Counted from the stretch's first letter, positions 5,404-12,797 are shown. The stretch is DNA of 12,797 nt from Candidatus Bathyarchaeum sp. (GCA_003096255.1 PIXS01000065.1:1-12797); one strand, 5' to 3'. Notes: generated by a model from the letters alone, not told the origin. Numbers and translations are program-made.

Positions 5404-7899
5404 TTATTGCTTTTTGACGATTGCGTAAAGTCCGATGAGTAGACCGACGACAGCGATGGCGATGATGGCAAGGTCGATTGTGAGGTATGCAGGCATTTCT
5501 TGTGTATCTATCTCACTTGCTGTCTTCTGGGCAATTTCGTCAGCGCTTGGTCCTTGGTAGCCAGTAGCTTCGTCTATACCAAAGGTGGTTGTCGAGTAGG
5601 ATGAGTAGTAGGCTTTGGAACCTTCAAATGTCGCAGTCACATGGTATTCACCGACAACGCCGGGAGTCCACATGTAACTAAAGGCGCCAGTATAGTCGGC
5701 TGTAACAGTAGCTTGGTGGTACTCGCCATTAGGATCTTCAATGATCAGAGTGACGTCGACACCTGCAAATTCAGCTGGACATTCTTGCTGCATATACACG
5801 TACTCCATCCATTCGCTCACGTACTCGTCAGCAATAGCAGGGACACCGTTGGGGAAACGTGCTGTCAGATCTGTTGATTTTGTACCAAAAGCCTCGTCAG
5901 TAACAGTGCCTCGTATGATTACTGATGAACCTTTTTGTGCTGCAGCAGCGGGTGCAGTAACTGTTGTTTTTGTTGCGGCTTTTCCAAAAGCGTATATTTG
6001 GTTGTCATAGCCATTCCATCCAACAATTATACCATCGGAGATGGCTAAATTGAAGAAGAATCCTGGAATACTCCATACTTCTTCACCGTTAGTGACGTCT
6101 ATGCAGCGTAGTCTGTAGCCTTTCAGCAGAGGACTGTTTGGTGTGTGTTCATTTGTAGGAAGATAGAACTTTCCATCAGCGACAAATGCACACTCAAGGG
6201 ATGGCCATGAACCGTAGGGGGTCATGAATTGGCTGCTTCCCTGAGAGTAAGTCCATTTGTGATCTCCAGTTTCAAGATCAAAAGCGACAACACAACCAGA
6301 GTAGCCGTAGGTGTAGAATGTTCCGTCAGCAATGATTGATTCCCAGTCATACATGGAGTAGCCTGTATTGGTGTAGGTTACCAATGGTTCTGTTGACCAC
6401 AGTGCATCTCCATTAGTAAGGTCAAAGACGTGCCACTGTGTTGTCTCTTTTTCGAAGAAAGCGTATTTTCCTTCACTGACAGCTAATTTGATTCCTCCGA
6501 GACCTGGACCTATTTGTCCACTAAAGCCCCAGCCGTAGCCAGTTCTGTCTTCTCTCCAAAGTTCAGCACCAGTTTCTGCGTCATAACCAAGTTGCGTGAA
6601 TGTAGGATTGGTAGTATCCATTGTTGCATCTATTTTTGCCTCTGCCAAGATTATACCGGCTTCAACGTCAACGGATGATAGACCTATGCTTCCACCTGCT
6701 ACTTCAGGTAGAGAAACGTTCAACTGTATTCCATTGCTATATGGAGCAGTTGTTGGAGGTCTCCAAGATTGGGCGCTCCATTGGACAGCGTCAGGGTCTG
6801 AGAGTGCTTTTGTTGAGTTCCATACAGTTAGTCTGCCGCCAGAAATTGAGTAAACCAGTAGTTCGCCGTTAGGACCATAGTAGGGTGATAAACTGAAGCC
6901 AGCACCTTCGATGGTGCTTTTCAGGTTCCCTGAGAAGGCATCATACATCAGTAAGTTGCCGCCACTGATTCCCCATAGGTAAGCTTTTACACCGTGTCCG
7001 TTTGCTCCGTGATATGTGAATGTTTGTCCGCAGGTTATTGCTGGCATGTCTTCTTTTCGCCATATTTCTTCTCCAGTGCGCAAGTCAACACATATTACTC
7101 CCATGCTAGTGACTCCGAAACCGCCACTTGTGTAGAGGTTATAGTAGAGTTTTCCGCTGATGATTGTAGGTGAGTTGAATAGATGTTCGTAGGGTGGTGC
7201 AAGATAGTAATTTTCGCCCCAACCGGACTCTCCACCTACAACGCCTCCGAAGTCTAACTCTTGTGTCCATAGGATTTCAGCGCTTTCGGGTCCTAGGCTG
7301 TATTTAGCAAATTCTTTCGACTTGAGCCAATTTCCAGATATTGAATACCATCCACGGTTTTCTCCACTTATCGGGTTTGTCCAATATTCTTCTGGAAGTG
7401 GAGCCTCTGACGGCATTTCTACTGCTTCCTCCTGAACTGTGAGCGTCACTATTTCACTTTCACTTTGATCAAAATAGTAGGTACCTGGAGCTAGTGTATA
7501 CATTCCACCAGAGGTTATTTCTACTGTTTGACCGTCAAAACTTGCTTGGAAAGTATAGTCGCCTATTTGGTCAGGATAATAAAGGAATGCTTGGCTACCC
7601 AAGCTGTTACTTTCAATATCTTCTCTGACATCGACGTCGCCATTAGGACAGGTTATTGTTACATCGAGAAGCCACCCGTAGTAGTCTGCACCAGCATTCT
7701 GGGGAGGAGAGCTGGCAAGCCAAAAGATGATTGTTGCTTCCTGATTAACCCCTATAGGATTAGGATTAGCAGTAATGAATGCGGCAGTTGGATAATGTAC
7801 CTGTGAGTCCTGTGCCGAAACAGTTAATGTATTCAGTGCTAGTACCGAAAAAGTCAAGGTTATAACTAAAATTATTGTAGCTAGTTTTTTGTTTAACAT
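5404..7899 (-). CDS. Secreted PQQ-like beta-propeller surface protein, C-terminal anchor
   Basis: An 831-residue extracellular protein anchored by its C-terminus. Residues 1-29 are a signal peptide ending VSA, with cleavage before Q30. An Ig-like domain follows at about 35-155. A PQQ/quinoprotein-type propeller spans about 200-640, its blades marked by DxxTGxxxW motifs: DLRTGEEIW (272-280), DAETGAELW (440-448), DLTNGDALW (493-501), DLETGDHKW (541-549) and DVTNGEEVW (601-609). A second Ig-like domain (645-775) precedes a transmembrane helix (about 805-827) and a short basic tail. Such propellers in archaeal surface proteins usually bind proteins or sugars and need not bind PQQ; no enzymatic residues are evident. 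The ATG at 7899 has AAGGAG seven bases upstream and a TATA box with two palindromes before that. It looks monocistronic. Confidence 0.9.
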   Translation of the reverse strand: MLNKKLATIILVITLTFSVLALNTLTVSAQDSQVHYPTAAFITANPNPIGVNQEATIIFWLASSPPQNAGADYYGWLLDVTITCPNGDVDVREDIESNSLGSQAFLYYPDQIGDYTFQASFDGQTVEITSGGMYTLAPGTYYFDQSESEIVTLTVQEEAVEMPSEAPLPEEYWTNPISGENRGWYSISGNWLKSKEFAKYSLGPESAEILWTQELDFGGVVGGESGWGENYYLAPPYEHLFNSPTIISGKLYYNLYTSGGFGVTSMGVICVDLRTGEEIWRKEDMPAITCGQTFTYHGANGHGVKAYLWGISGGNLLMYDAFSGNLKSTIEGAGFSLSPYYGPNGELLVYSISGGRLTVWNSTKALSDPDAVQWSAQSWRPPTTAPYSNGIQLNVSLPEVAGGSIGLSSVDVEAGIILAEAKIDATMDTTNPTFTQLGYDAETGAELWREDRTGYGWGFSGQIGPGLGGIKLAVSEGKYAFFEKETTQWHVFDLTNGDALWSTEPLVTYTNTGYSMYDWESIIADGTFYTYGYSGCVVAFDLETGDHKWTYSQGSSQFMTPYGSWPSLECAFVADGKFYLPTNEHTPNSPLLKGYRLRCIDVTNGEEVWSIPGFFFNLAISDGIIVGWNGYDNQIYAFGKAATKTTVTAPAAAAQKGSSVIIRGTVTDEAFGTKSTDLTARFPNGVPAIADEYVSEWMEYVYMQQECPAEFAGVDVTLIIEDPNGEYHQATVTADYTGAFSYMWTPGVVGEYHVTATFEGSKAYYSSYSTTTFGIDEATGYQGPSADEIAQKTASEIDTQEMPAYLTIDLAIIAIAVVGLLIGLYAIVKKQ

Positions 7900-7943
7900 T
7901 TTTTTTCTCCTTAAAGTTATGAAGGCTAAATTAAAGCAAAAGC

Positions 7944-7951
7944 ATATTTAA
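7944..7951 (-). promoter_or_regulatory. TATA box of propeller gene
   Basis: Read on the minus strand this is TTAAATAT, about 48 bases before the ATG, placing the expected start near 7920 and leaving a leader of about 20 bases that contains the SD. Its upstream end overlaps a palindrome, so the site is likely controlled. Confidence 0.6.
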
Positions 7952-7991
7952 CATTTGTTATTTTTCACCATCAATAATGGAACAAATGTTA
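7949..7991. promoter_or_regulatory. Pair of palindromic sites at propeller promoter
   Basis: TAACATTTGTTA (7949-7960) and AACAAATGTTA (7981-7991) are each palindromes of the form AACA-WW-TGTT, and the two are also perfect 11-base inverted copies of each other. Their centres are 31 bp apart, about three helical turns. The first overlaps the end of the TATA box and would cover the BRE. Between them, CCAT (7968-7971) and ATGG (7977-7980) form another small inverted repeat. Two phased copies suggest an operator for a dimer pair; a cruciform or an upstream RNA hairpin is the alternative. Confidence 0.5.
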
Positions 7992-8152
7992 TCTATTTCA
8001 GAGATCTTCTGTTAAAATATATGAACACACTCAAACATTGTAGAACATGATGTAGAAACCAAAAAAATCAAAAACACAGAAAAGACTGCTTTCTAGGGAC
8101 AATGGACAAATCAACTTGAAAACAGTAAGAGTGTTTTTCACGCCTTTTCCTG

Positions 8153-8533
8153 TTAACCCACTACCTTAGGAACATTGAAGTGAGAATTTCTTCCTGCACT
8201 AACGTACTCTCCTCCAAGGTCACGCACAATAGACGCAATTTTAGCAAAATTATCAGAACCCAAAAACCTTCGCGGTTTCACAATAATGAACTTTCCGCCA
8301 TCCTCAAAAAGCAACATGCCAGCAAGCTCTGAAGAAAATGCCTGTTTAACAGCATTGATGTCACGATTTTTCTCAGATGTCACAACAGAAGTCACAGGAG
8401 GAGCAGCTGTTCCAGTTACAGTTTTAAGGGATTTGGAGACTTCGGTGAGGTCTCCCGAAATTACCTTCAGGAGGCTGAGAAGCTCATCAACTTTTTGTGC
8501 CAACTCTTCTAGGTTCATTTTTTCTTCACTCAT
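8153..8533 (-). CDS. Small protein: coiled coil plus compact C-terminal domain
   Basis: A 126-residue soluble protein that I cannot assign firmly. Residues 5-38 form an amphipathic, leucine-rich coiled coil (LEELAQKVDELLSLL...). A Thr/Ala/Pro/Val linker (39-53) follows, then a compact alpha/beta domain (about 57-124) ending in KPRRFLGSDNF, a short helix, LGGEYVSAG and SHFNVPK. The basic KPRR and the GR-N-SH segment suggest binding of nucleic acid or another anion. Coiled-coil dimerisation plus a small basic domain recalls the ThermoDBP-related single-stranded DNA-binding proteins of archaea, but I cannot confirm that. There is no signal peptide. The ATG at 8533 has GAGGT eight bases upstream. 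The surrounding genes are surface proteins with no obvious link. Confidence 0.75.
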   Translation of the reverse strand: MSEEKMNLEELAQKVDELLSLLKVISGDLTEVSKSLKTVTGTAAPPVTSVVTSEKNRDINAVKQAFSSELAGMLLFEDGGKFIIVKPRRFLGSDNFAKIASIVRDLGGEYVSAGRNSHFNVPKVVG

Positions 8534-8714
8534 ATCCCATAACCTCTGCCTTAGACTATTTTGTCATAAGTTACTCTTTTGTTTTGTCCCATCGCAGACA
8601 ACGTTTAGAACATTAATTATGAAAGCGTATTTTGATAAAATGTAAAGAAATTCTCTAGTATCTGTTTCATCTTTTACCCTCAAACATTTCCTTCGTTTGG
8701 CTTGGACGTCAACG

Positions 8715-9020
8715 TTAGAGGTTAAGTATCTCTGTAACTCCTTTGAAGTATGCACGTAATTTTGGATTACTGGCTTTGAAGCGTTCTTGATTCAAGAATT
8801 CGTTGCAGATACAACCAAAACTTGTCTCCTTCTTAATGGTGCCCAATTTTTCGTAGCATTTATCAAAATTTTCGCAACACAAACAAAACTCTCTGTACAT
8901 CTCGAACCCTAATGTGTTTTTGATTATCGAGGCAGTCCATTCTGGATGCCCCAGAAGGTAGTCATTGATTTCGGCGATAGAAACTTTTTGTTTAAAGTGG
9001 AGCCTTTTTAAATCTTCCAT
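8715..9020 (-). CDS. Small cysteine-rich hypothetical protein
   Basis: A 101-residue protein of unknown function. The N-terminal half is helical and basic (MEDLKRLHFKQK, then a helix around SIAEINDYLL). The second half carries six cysteines, C46, C48, C49, C55, C70 and C72, in the order CxCC-x5-C-x14-CxC. That spacing could hold a zinc ion or an iron-sulphur cluster and is unlike disulphide-only proteins; there is no signal peptide. I report the ATG at 9020. A TTG at 9029 would add three residues and is the better-spaced start for the GGGGGG run at plus 9039-9044, so it is a fair alternative. A small inverted repeat, CCTTA-GGGT-TAAGG (9043-9056), overlaps that run and could hide it in the leader. 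The gene is separated from its neighbours by about 180-220 bases on each side. Confidence 0.6.
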   Translation of the reverse strand: MEDLKRLHFKQKVSIAEINDYLLGHPEWTASIIKNTLGFEMYREFCLCCENFDKCYEKLGTIKKETSFGCICNEFLNQERFKASNPKLRAYFKGVTEILNL

Positions 9021-9157
9021 CCAACTCAAAAACTGTTTCCCCCCTTAGGGTTAAGGTAACGTTGAAAGAAAAAGGTTGTTGCGGCTTAGAGTTTCTGGCT
9101 GGTTAAAGAAACTAGAAAACAAGAAAGTTTAACATTAATCCTATTCACAGGTTTCTT

Positions 9158-9195
9158 AGAAATCAATAGGTTTCTTTTGATGCGTATTGATTTCT
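9158..9195. repeat. 11-bp perfect inverted repeat
   Basis: AGAAATCAATA (9158-9168) is mirrored exactly by TATTGATTTCT (9185-9195) with a 16-base loop. It sits 45-82 bases past the stop of the minus-strand surface protein gene, and pyrimidine-rich runs follow on that strand. It could be a 3'-end hairpin of that transcript or a protein-binding site for the gene ahead. Confidence 0.4.
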
Positions 9196-9239
9196 GCTGG
9201 TTCTACAGTCCTGAAGTTAATTAACGCATGTCCAAAGCG

Positions 9240-10700
9240 CTATATTGAGCGTTTGCTTTTTCCCAGTTTGTATCCCACTACAGCAACTACTATTATTATC
9301 CCAACAACAATTATTCCTAACAGAAGTTCTATCGGAATTGTGATTGATCCTGTATCATCAACCTGTTGAGGGTCTGTTGGTTCTTCAGGGTCTTCTGGCT
9401 CTTCGGGTTCTTCAGGTGAAGGATCGGTAGGCTCTTCAGGTGCTTCAGGGTCGGTTGGTTCTTCAGGGGTAGTTGGCTCTTCAGGGTCCGAAGGAATTTG
9501 TGAATCTAAACTCACAACTACTTGGTGGGTACTATGGGCATATGTAAAGTGTATTTGCCAGCTGTTACTTTCTTCCACTGATGTAAAACTTGTTTTTTCT
9601 CCATCAAGGTATACACTTAGATTTGAAACGTCGCTAATCAATGACTTGGGAATTACTACATCCGTATAACCTACCGTTCCTGAGGGTCCAGTAACACTAA
9701 ATCCTAAATCGCCAGTTTCCGAGTCAAAAATAAGACCGGAAAGAGTCGAATTTGAAGTAACAGAGAAAACACTTTCTTCCTTGTATGGCGTCACGGCAAA
9801 GTTAACTAATGAATAAGTGCTCGAATAATTTGAATTTCCACCCCAAGTAGCATTAAGTAGAAATGTTCCTGTAACTGACGGCTTCCAAGACACTGAAAAT
9901 TCTCCGTTTGCATCAGTATTGACAAATGATAAGACGTCCCATGTTTCACCACCAGTTACACTTACATAGATCAAAATTCCTGAACCAGGTATTGCAACGC
10001 CATCAGCTCTTAAATCTCCACTAATTTGAACATTAAAGTCTGAATATGTTGCATAACTTTCACATGAAACCGTTAAGTTTGCTGGAGGTAGTTGTACAGG
10101 AGGTTCCTCAGGCTCTTCAGGCTCTTCAGGTGAAATTTCTGTGAAAAAGGCTCCTACATCCCTATGTTCTACCATCTCCACGGAAATACTAGTGTGGTTA
10201 CCCAAGTATTGCCCATCCAAAAACCAACCATCAAACAAATAACCATCATTAATTTGAACTGAAACTAAGATATCACTTCCATATTGGTAAAAAGAAGTCC
10301 CAGGAGGCGGATTTGTGAACCCACCTTCAGGGGGGTTCGTAGTGATTGTGAGATTCATTGCTTGTTGACTAAAAGCTGCCATTAACACATTATCATGAAT
10401 CATTGTAACAGATATTGTCTCTAAATCATGTTGGTAAATCCCATTCAAGTACCAGCCATTGAATACATATCCAGTAGAGGGTAGAGCTTGAACTTGAACA
10501 GATAATCCATAATCAACTTTAACAATGCCTGGACGAGGTGAGGTTGTACCTCCATTATGATTGTTTACTTCAATTCTAAGATCATATTGTAGAGGATATT
10601 GTGCATTCACTTCAATCGAAGTATTTTGCAACATAACTCCAAACAGTAAGGTAAGAACCAATAGTGAAACGGAAAACGCTTTTACGCAATCTTTTTTCAA
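9240..10700 (-). CDS. Secreted surface protein with InlB-like repeats and C-terminal anchor
   Basis: A 486-residue cell-surface protein. Residues 1-33 are a signal peptide (cleavage after VNA). Two InlB B-repeat-like modules follow at about 39-112 and 116-187, each with a GYxFxGWxLxG core. Next are a PEEPEEPEEP linker (191-200), an Ig-like domain (about 206-304) and a module (309-398) with GPSGTVGYTDVVIPK and YAHSTHQVVVSL, of a kind seen at the end of many archaeal surface proteins. A long Glu/Pro/Thr linker (404-447), one transmembrane helix (453-476) and the basic tail KLGKSKRSI complete it. Eight N-x-S/T sequons (N26, 116, 168, 208, 283, 291, 317, 360) suggest glycosylation. The TTG start is supported by GGGGGA eight bases upstream and an in-frame stop just before that. 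Probably an adhesion or S-layer-associated protein. Confidence 0.88.
   Translation of the reverse strand: MKKDCVKAFSVSLLVLTLLFGVMLQNTSIEVNAQYPLQYDLRIEVNNHNGGTTSPRPGIVKVDYGLSVQVQALPSTGYVFNGWYLNGIYQHDLETISVTMIHDNVLMAAFSQQAMNLTITTNPPEGGFTNPPPGTSFYQYGSDILVSVQINDGYLFDGWFLDGQYLGNHTSISVEMVEHRDVGAFFTEISPEEPEEPEEPPVQLPPANLTVSCESYATYSDFNVQISGDLRADGVAIPGSGILIYVSVTGGETWDVLSFVNTDANGEFSVSWKPSVTGTFLLNATWGGNSNYSSTYSLVNFAVTPYKEESVFSVTSNSTLSGLIFDSETGDLGFSVTGPSGTVGYTDVVIPKSLISDVSNLSVYLDGEKTSFTSVEESNSWQIHFTYAHSTHQVVVSLDSQIPSDPEEPTTPEEPTDPEAPEEPTDPSPEEPEEPEDPEEPTDPQQVDDTGSITIPIELLLGIIVVGIIIVVAVVGYKLGKSKRSI
9361..9490. repeat. Degenerate tandem repeat coding a Pro/Glu/Thr linker
   Basis: Imperfect repeats of TCTTCAGG/GTCTTC-like units in steps of three codons or a multiple encode EEPTDPE-type repeats in the 9240-10700 protein. 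A second, shorter set with a 9-base unit near TCAGGCTCT lies at about 10101-10130. Such tracts change length easily by slippage and form extended spacers in surface proteins. Confidence 0.7.
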
Positions 10701-10873
10701 TTGAAGTCCCCCGACCTAAATCAATTATATTAAATGATGTTCATATAACTTATTTATTTATCTGATATAACGCATAACTAGTGTGGTTGTTACTGTAACA
10801 TCAACATAAAATATACAGTCACTTTACCACATATCTGCCTCATCTACACAGCATTGAAGGAAGAAATTCAATA
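10701..10873. promoter_or_regulatory. Divergent promoter region
   Basis: This drives the surface protein on the minus strand and the membrane protein on the plus strand. On the minus strand AAATAAATA (plus 10751-10759) gives a start near 10728 that keeps the SD in the leader; TTTAATATAATT (about plus 10722-10733) would instead give a nearly leaderless transcript. On the plus strand AAAATATAC (about 10808-10816) gives a start near 10836, with GAAGGAAG (10856-10863) as SD. A perfect 13-bp palindrome lies at 10788-10800 between the two. Confidence 0.45.
10788..10800. promoter_or_regulatory. 13-bp perfect palindrome beside plus-strand TATA box
   Basis: TGTTAC-T-GTAACA ends about eight bases before the plus-strand TATA-like box, so a bound regulator would sit over the BRE and could affect both divergent genes. 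It shares the TGTTA/TAACA half-site with the pair at 7949-7991, arranged in the opposite order. The operator role is inference. Confidence 0.45.
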
Positions 10874-12797
10874 TTGTTTGAAGAGACACACAAAAAAAGA
10901 CTGTTGCTTTTTTTGCTTGTTTTTGCGTTTGGATACAGATTATTATTGATGACGGGTAACATTTTCCCTCCAGGAGCAGATATAGGTCTTCATCAAAGTG
11001 TTGTTAACTCAATTTCAATAAGTAACTCAGATTTATTCATGAATTATTATCATATGGGAGGTGGCGTTTCAGCTACAAACCCGGGTTACCATTTTTTTAT
11101 AGCAGTTATAGCAGACCTAACGGGACTAACAGATTTTCTTGTTCATTCAATAGTGGTCTCCCTTTTTTCAGCCATCACTGTTTTATCAATTTTTTTAATA
11201 GTCCAACATTCTTGGAATAATTCAGCAGCTTACATTGCAGCTTTTCTAGTGATTTTTTCTAGCGGAGACATTTCCATGTTGTGTTGGGGAGGATACCCGA
11301 ACATTATGGCTTTGTTTCTGATGCCTGCAATTTTTTATTTCTACTTAAGAGTTGACAACTTTGATCTGAAGAAATATTTAGTAATAACTTCCATGCTGAC
11401 AGCAGCTCTGTTTTTAACACATATTTTTAGTGCAATCATATTTGTCGCTATAACATTGATTATATTAGTCATCAATTTTGCTTTTGTACCTAAAACACGA
11501 TCTTCACGACAAATTATTGCTTGGATTTTACCCTTATTTCTTGGTGCGTTTCTAGTTTCTCCTTATCTAGTTTCAGCAATCCCATTGTATTTTGGTTCTG
11601 AAAGTACAATTACAGGAACAGTTTTAGAAACAAAGCAGACAGTGCTTGCAACCCGATTAATTCCAATAGAATTTGTAATTTTTAGTGTAATACCCATTTT
11701 GTTGTTTTTGTTTTTTTCAAAATATCGCAAGAAGCATTTTCTCACTACATCCAGCAGTTTATTTGTTATCTGGATATTCCTTCCAGCAATTTTGACTCAA
11801 AGTCATCTTCTTGGGTTATACGTAGATTACGAACGGTTTCAATACTTCCTCTATTTCCCATTAATGATATGCACAGCATTAGCAATTGAAAGCGGATCTA
11901 GGACCATATCGAAGATAACGGTCCACTTTCTTGAATTGCTTAAACACAAAAAGAAAATACGGAAAACTCAAAATGAAAAAAACAGTAACTCGTTTTTCTC
12001 GCTTAAGAGTCTACATTTGATATTCGTTTTGTTGCTGTTGGGCCTTTCACTTTTTTATTTACCAATATTAACAGCACCAAATGAAGGTTTAGCGGAAGCA
12101 GATTTCTATCAAACAATGACATCCTCTAGATATGACGCAATACATTGGATAAAGGAGAATACTCCAGAAGACTCAGTTCTAATTGCAGATGCAGAATATG
12201 GTTGGTGGATTTCAGGATTTTCTGAAAGACCAGCATTGAGTGCAGTTAACCCACAGTTTCTAATACTTGCACACGAAATAGAACCCGCACAAATTGCCAA
12301 AAACATTTTACAATCTGATTACTTCATAGACAATGGCATTCTTCGAATAGAGCATTACAGATCACAACAAGCAAACAATTTTTTTGACCTGAAAGCTAAC
12401 TTCAACGAGTTACTGGCTCCATACTCGTTTTTTTCAATAATCGATAAGCAAACAAATCTAATATACAGAAAGAATAACGTGATAGGTCATGTTCGCCTAG
12501 AGGATATACCTATAACTCACCTTAATGTTGAAAACGGATCGAATTGGGCGGAATTTAAGGTTACCACAGAAAATGAGCAAATGGTTTTTTCCGAATCTGT
12601 TACGGTTTATGAAGGAGTTAGATTTGCAAAGATAAAGATGTGTCTAGAGGCTAAAACAGGAGATTTGTCTTTTAATTGGCTGCACGTTCCTTTCGCATCA
12701 CAAGGCAAGCCAACGCAAATTAACAACAGTATTGGTTTTGTTGACTCAAGCATCAACGTGATTAATCAAATTATTTTCCCAATTAATGGAGAACTAA
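10874..12797 (+). CDS. GT-C-type polytopic membrane glycosyltransferase-like protein (partial)
   Basis: An open frame of 641 codons with no stop before the window ends, so the protein is C-terminally incomplete here. Residues 9-26 form the first membrane helix. The following outer loop has PPGADIGLH (32-40), with D36 and H40 placed like the acidic catalytic motif in the first loop of GT-C enzymes, then HMGGGVSATNPGYHFF (60-75). About ten further helices run to residue 399 with a basic cytoplasmic loop, KHKKKIRK (358-365). YVDYERFQYF (316-325) is a conserved-looking loop. A soluble outer domain follows, starting with HWIKENTPEDSVLIADAEYGWWISG (424-448 region), which is common in archaeal GT-C and oligosaccharyltransferase-like proteins. 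Likely role: transfer of sugars from lipid carriers at the outer face. The TTG start follows GAAGGAAG by ten bases; the exact start is uncertain. Confidence 0.75.
   Translation, partial: MFEETHKKRLLLFLLVFAFGYRLLLMTGNIFPPGADIGLHQSVVNSISISNSDLFMNYYHMGGGVSATNPGYHFFIAVIADLTGLTDFLVHSIVVSLFSAITVLSIFLIVQHSWNNSAAYIAAFLVIFSSGDISMLCWGGYPNIMALFLMPAIFYFYLRVDNFDLKKYLVITSMLTAALFLTHIFSAIIFVAITLIILVINFAFVPKTRSSRQIIAWILPLFLGAFLVSPYLVSAIPLYFGSESTITGTVLETKQTVLATRLIPIEFVIFSVIPILLFLFFSKYRKKHFLTTSSSLFVIWIFLPAILTQSHLLGLYVDYERFQYFLYFPLMICTALAIESGSRTISKITVHFLELLKHKKKIRKTQNEKNSNSFFSLKSLHLIFVLLLLGLSLFYLPILTAPNEGLAEADFYQTMTSSRYDAIHWIKENTPEDSVLIADAEYGWWISGFSERPALSAVNPQFLILAHEIEPAQIAKNILQSDYFIDNGILRIEHYRSQQANNFFDLKANFNELLAPYSFFSIIDKQTNLIYRKNNVIGHVRLEDIPITHLNVENGSNWAEFKVTTENEQMVFSESVTVYEGVRFAKIKMCLEAKTGDLSFNWLHVPFASQGKPTQINNSIGFVDSSINVINQIIFPINGEL

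Noticed and set aside
5203..5442. Plus-strand frame of 79 codons
   Set aside because: Unlikely composition, no convincing ribosome site, crosses a terminator and overlaps the end of the opposite gene.
5641..7806. Plus-strand frames inside the propeller gene
   Set aside because: They are antisense shadows of a long, clearly coding gene.
8564..8755. Minus-strand frame of 63 codons
   Set aside because: It starts inside the cysteine-rich gene in another frame and has no clear SD or recognisable motif.
9361..9490. Tandem repeat considered as a CRISPR-like array
   Set aside because: The repeats are degenerate, contiguous, in frame and encode a Pro/Glu/Thr linker; there are no spacers.

Overview
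The window comes from an archaeon. It carries a full-length group II chaperonin (thermosome) gene, T/A-rich archaeal promoter elements, Shine-Dalgarno sequences of the GGAGGTGAT type, and pyrimidine-rich terminators. The secreted proteins, one ending in a PEFPSW-plus-transmembrane tail and others built from PQQ-like propeller, Ig-like and InlB-like domains with single C-terminal membrane anchors, resemble those common in Candidatus Bathyarchaeia. That placement is inference from protein style, not from a marker gene. No mobile element, CRISPR array, rRNA or tRNA was seen.

Left part (1-3465): a minus-strand pair comprises a small cyclophilin-like fold protein (225-593) and, just upstream of it, a secreted two-repeat protein with a PEF-type C-terminal anchor (631-1485). 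A 297-base divergent intergenic region separates them from the plus-strand thermosome gene (1783-3417), which has a clear TATA box, SD and poly-T terminator.

Middle part (3466-5403): a ROK-family sugar kinase (3655-4623) is followed by a stand-alone Lrp/AsnC ligand-binding (RAM) domain protein (4727-4975), both on the plus strand. A perfect 13-bp palindrome resembling a feast/famine-type operator lies upstream of the kinase. The next 428 bases hold no convincing gene. They do hold a strong nested hairpin (5096-5176) that could be an undescribed structured RNA, and a symmetric T7/A7 terminator.

Right part (5404-12797): this is a cell-surface region. On the minus strand are a large PQQ-like propeller surface protein (5404-7899), two small soluble hypothetical genes (8153-8533, a coiled coil plus a compact conserved-looking domain; 8715-9020, cysteine-rich) and a second anchored surface protein with InlB-like repeats and proline/glutamate linkers (9240-10700). 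Divergent from the last, a large polytopic membrane protein with features of a GT-C glycosyltransferase starts at about 10874 and runs off the right edge (641 codons visible, no stop). The 9240-10700 protein has eight N-glycosylation sequons, so a surface glycoprotein beside a membrane glycosyltransferase is a coherent reading, though unproven.

The most interesting non-coding signals are two matched palindromes overlapping and flanking the promoter of the propeller gene (7949-7991), the structured element at 5096-5176, and the 13-bp palindromes at 3588-3600 and 10788-10800. I did not find a clearly new multi-gene system. The best candidates for new biology are these cis elements, the small proteins at 8153-9020 and the surface protein/glycosyltransferase pair.
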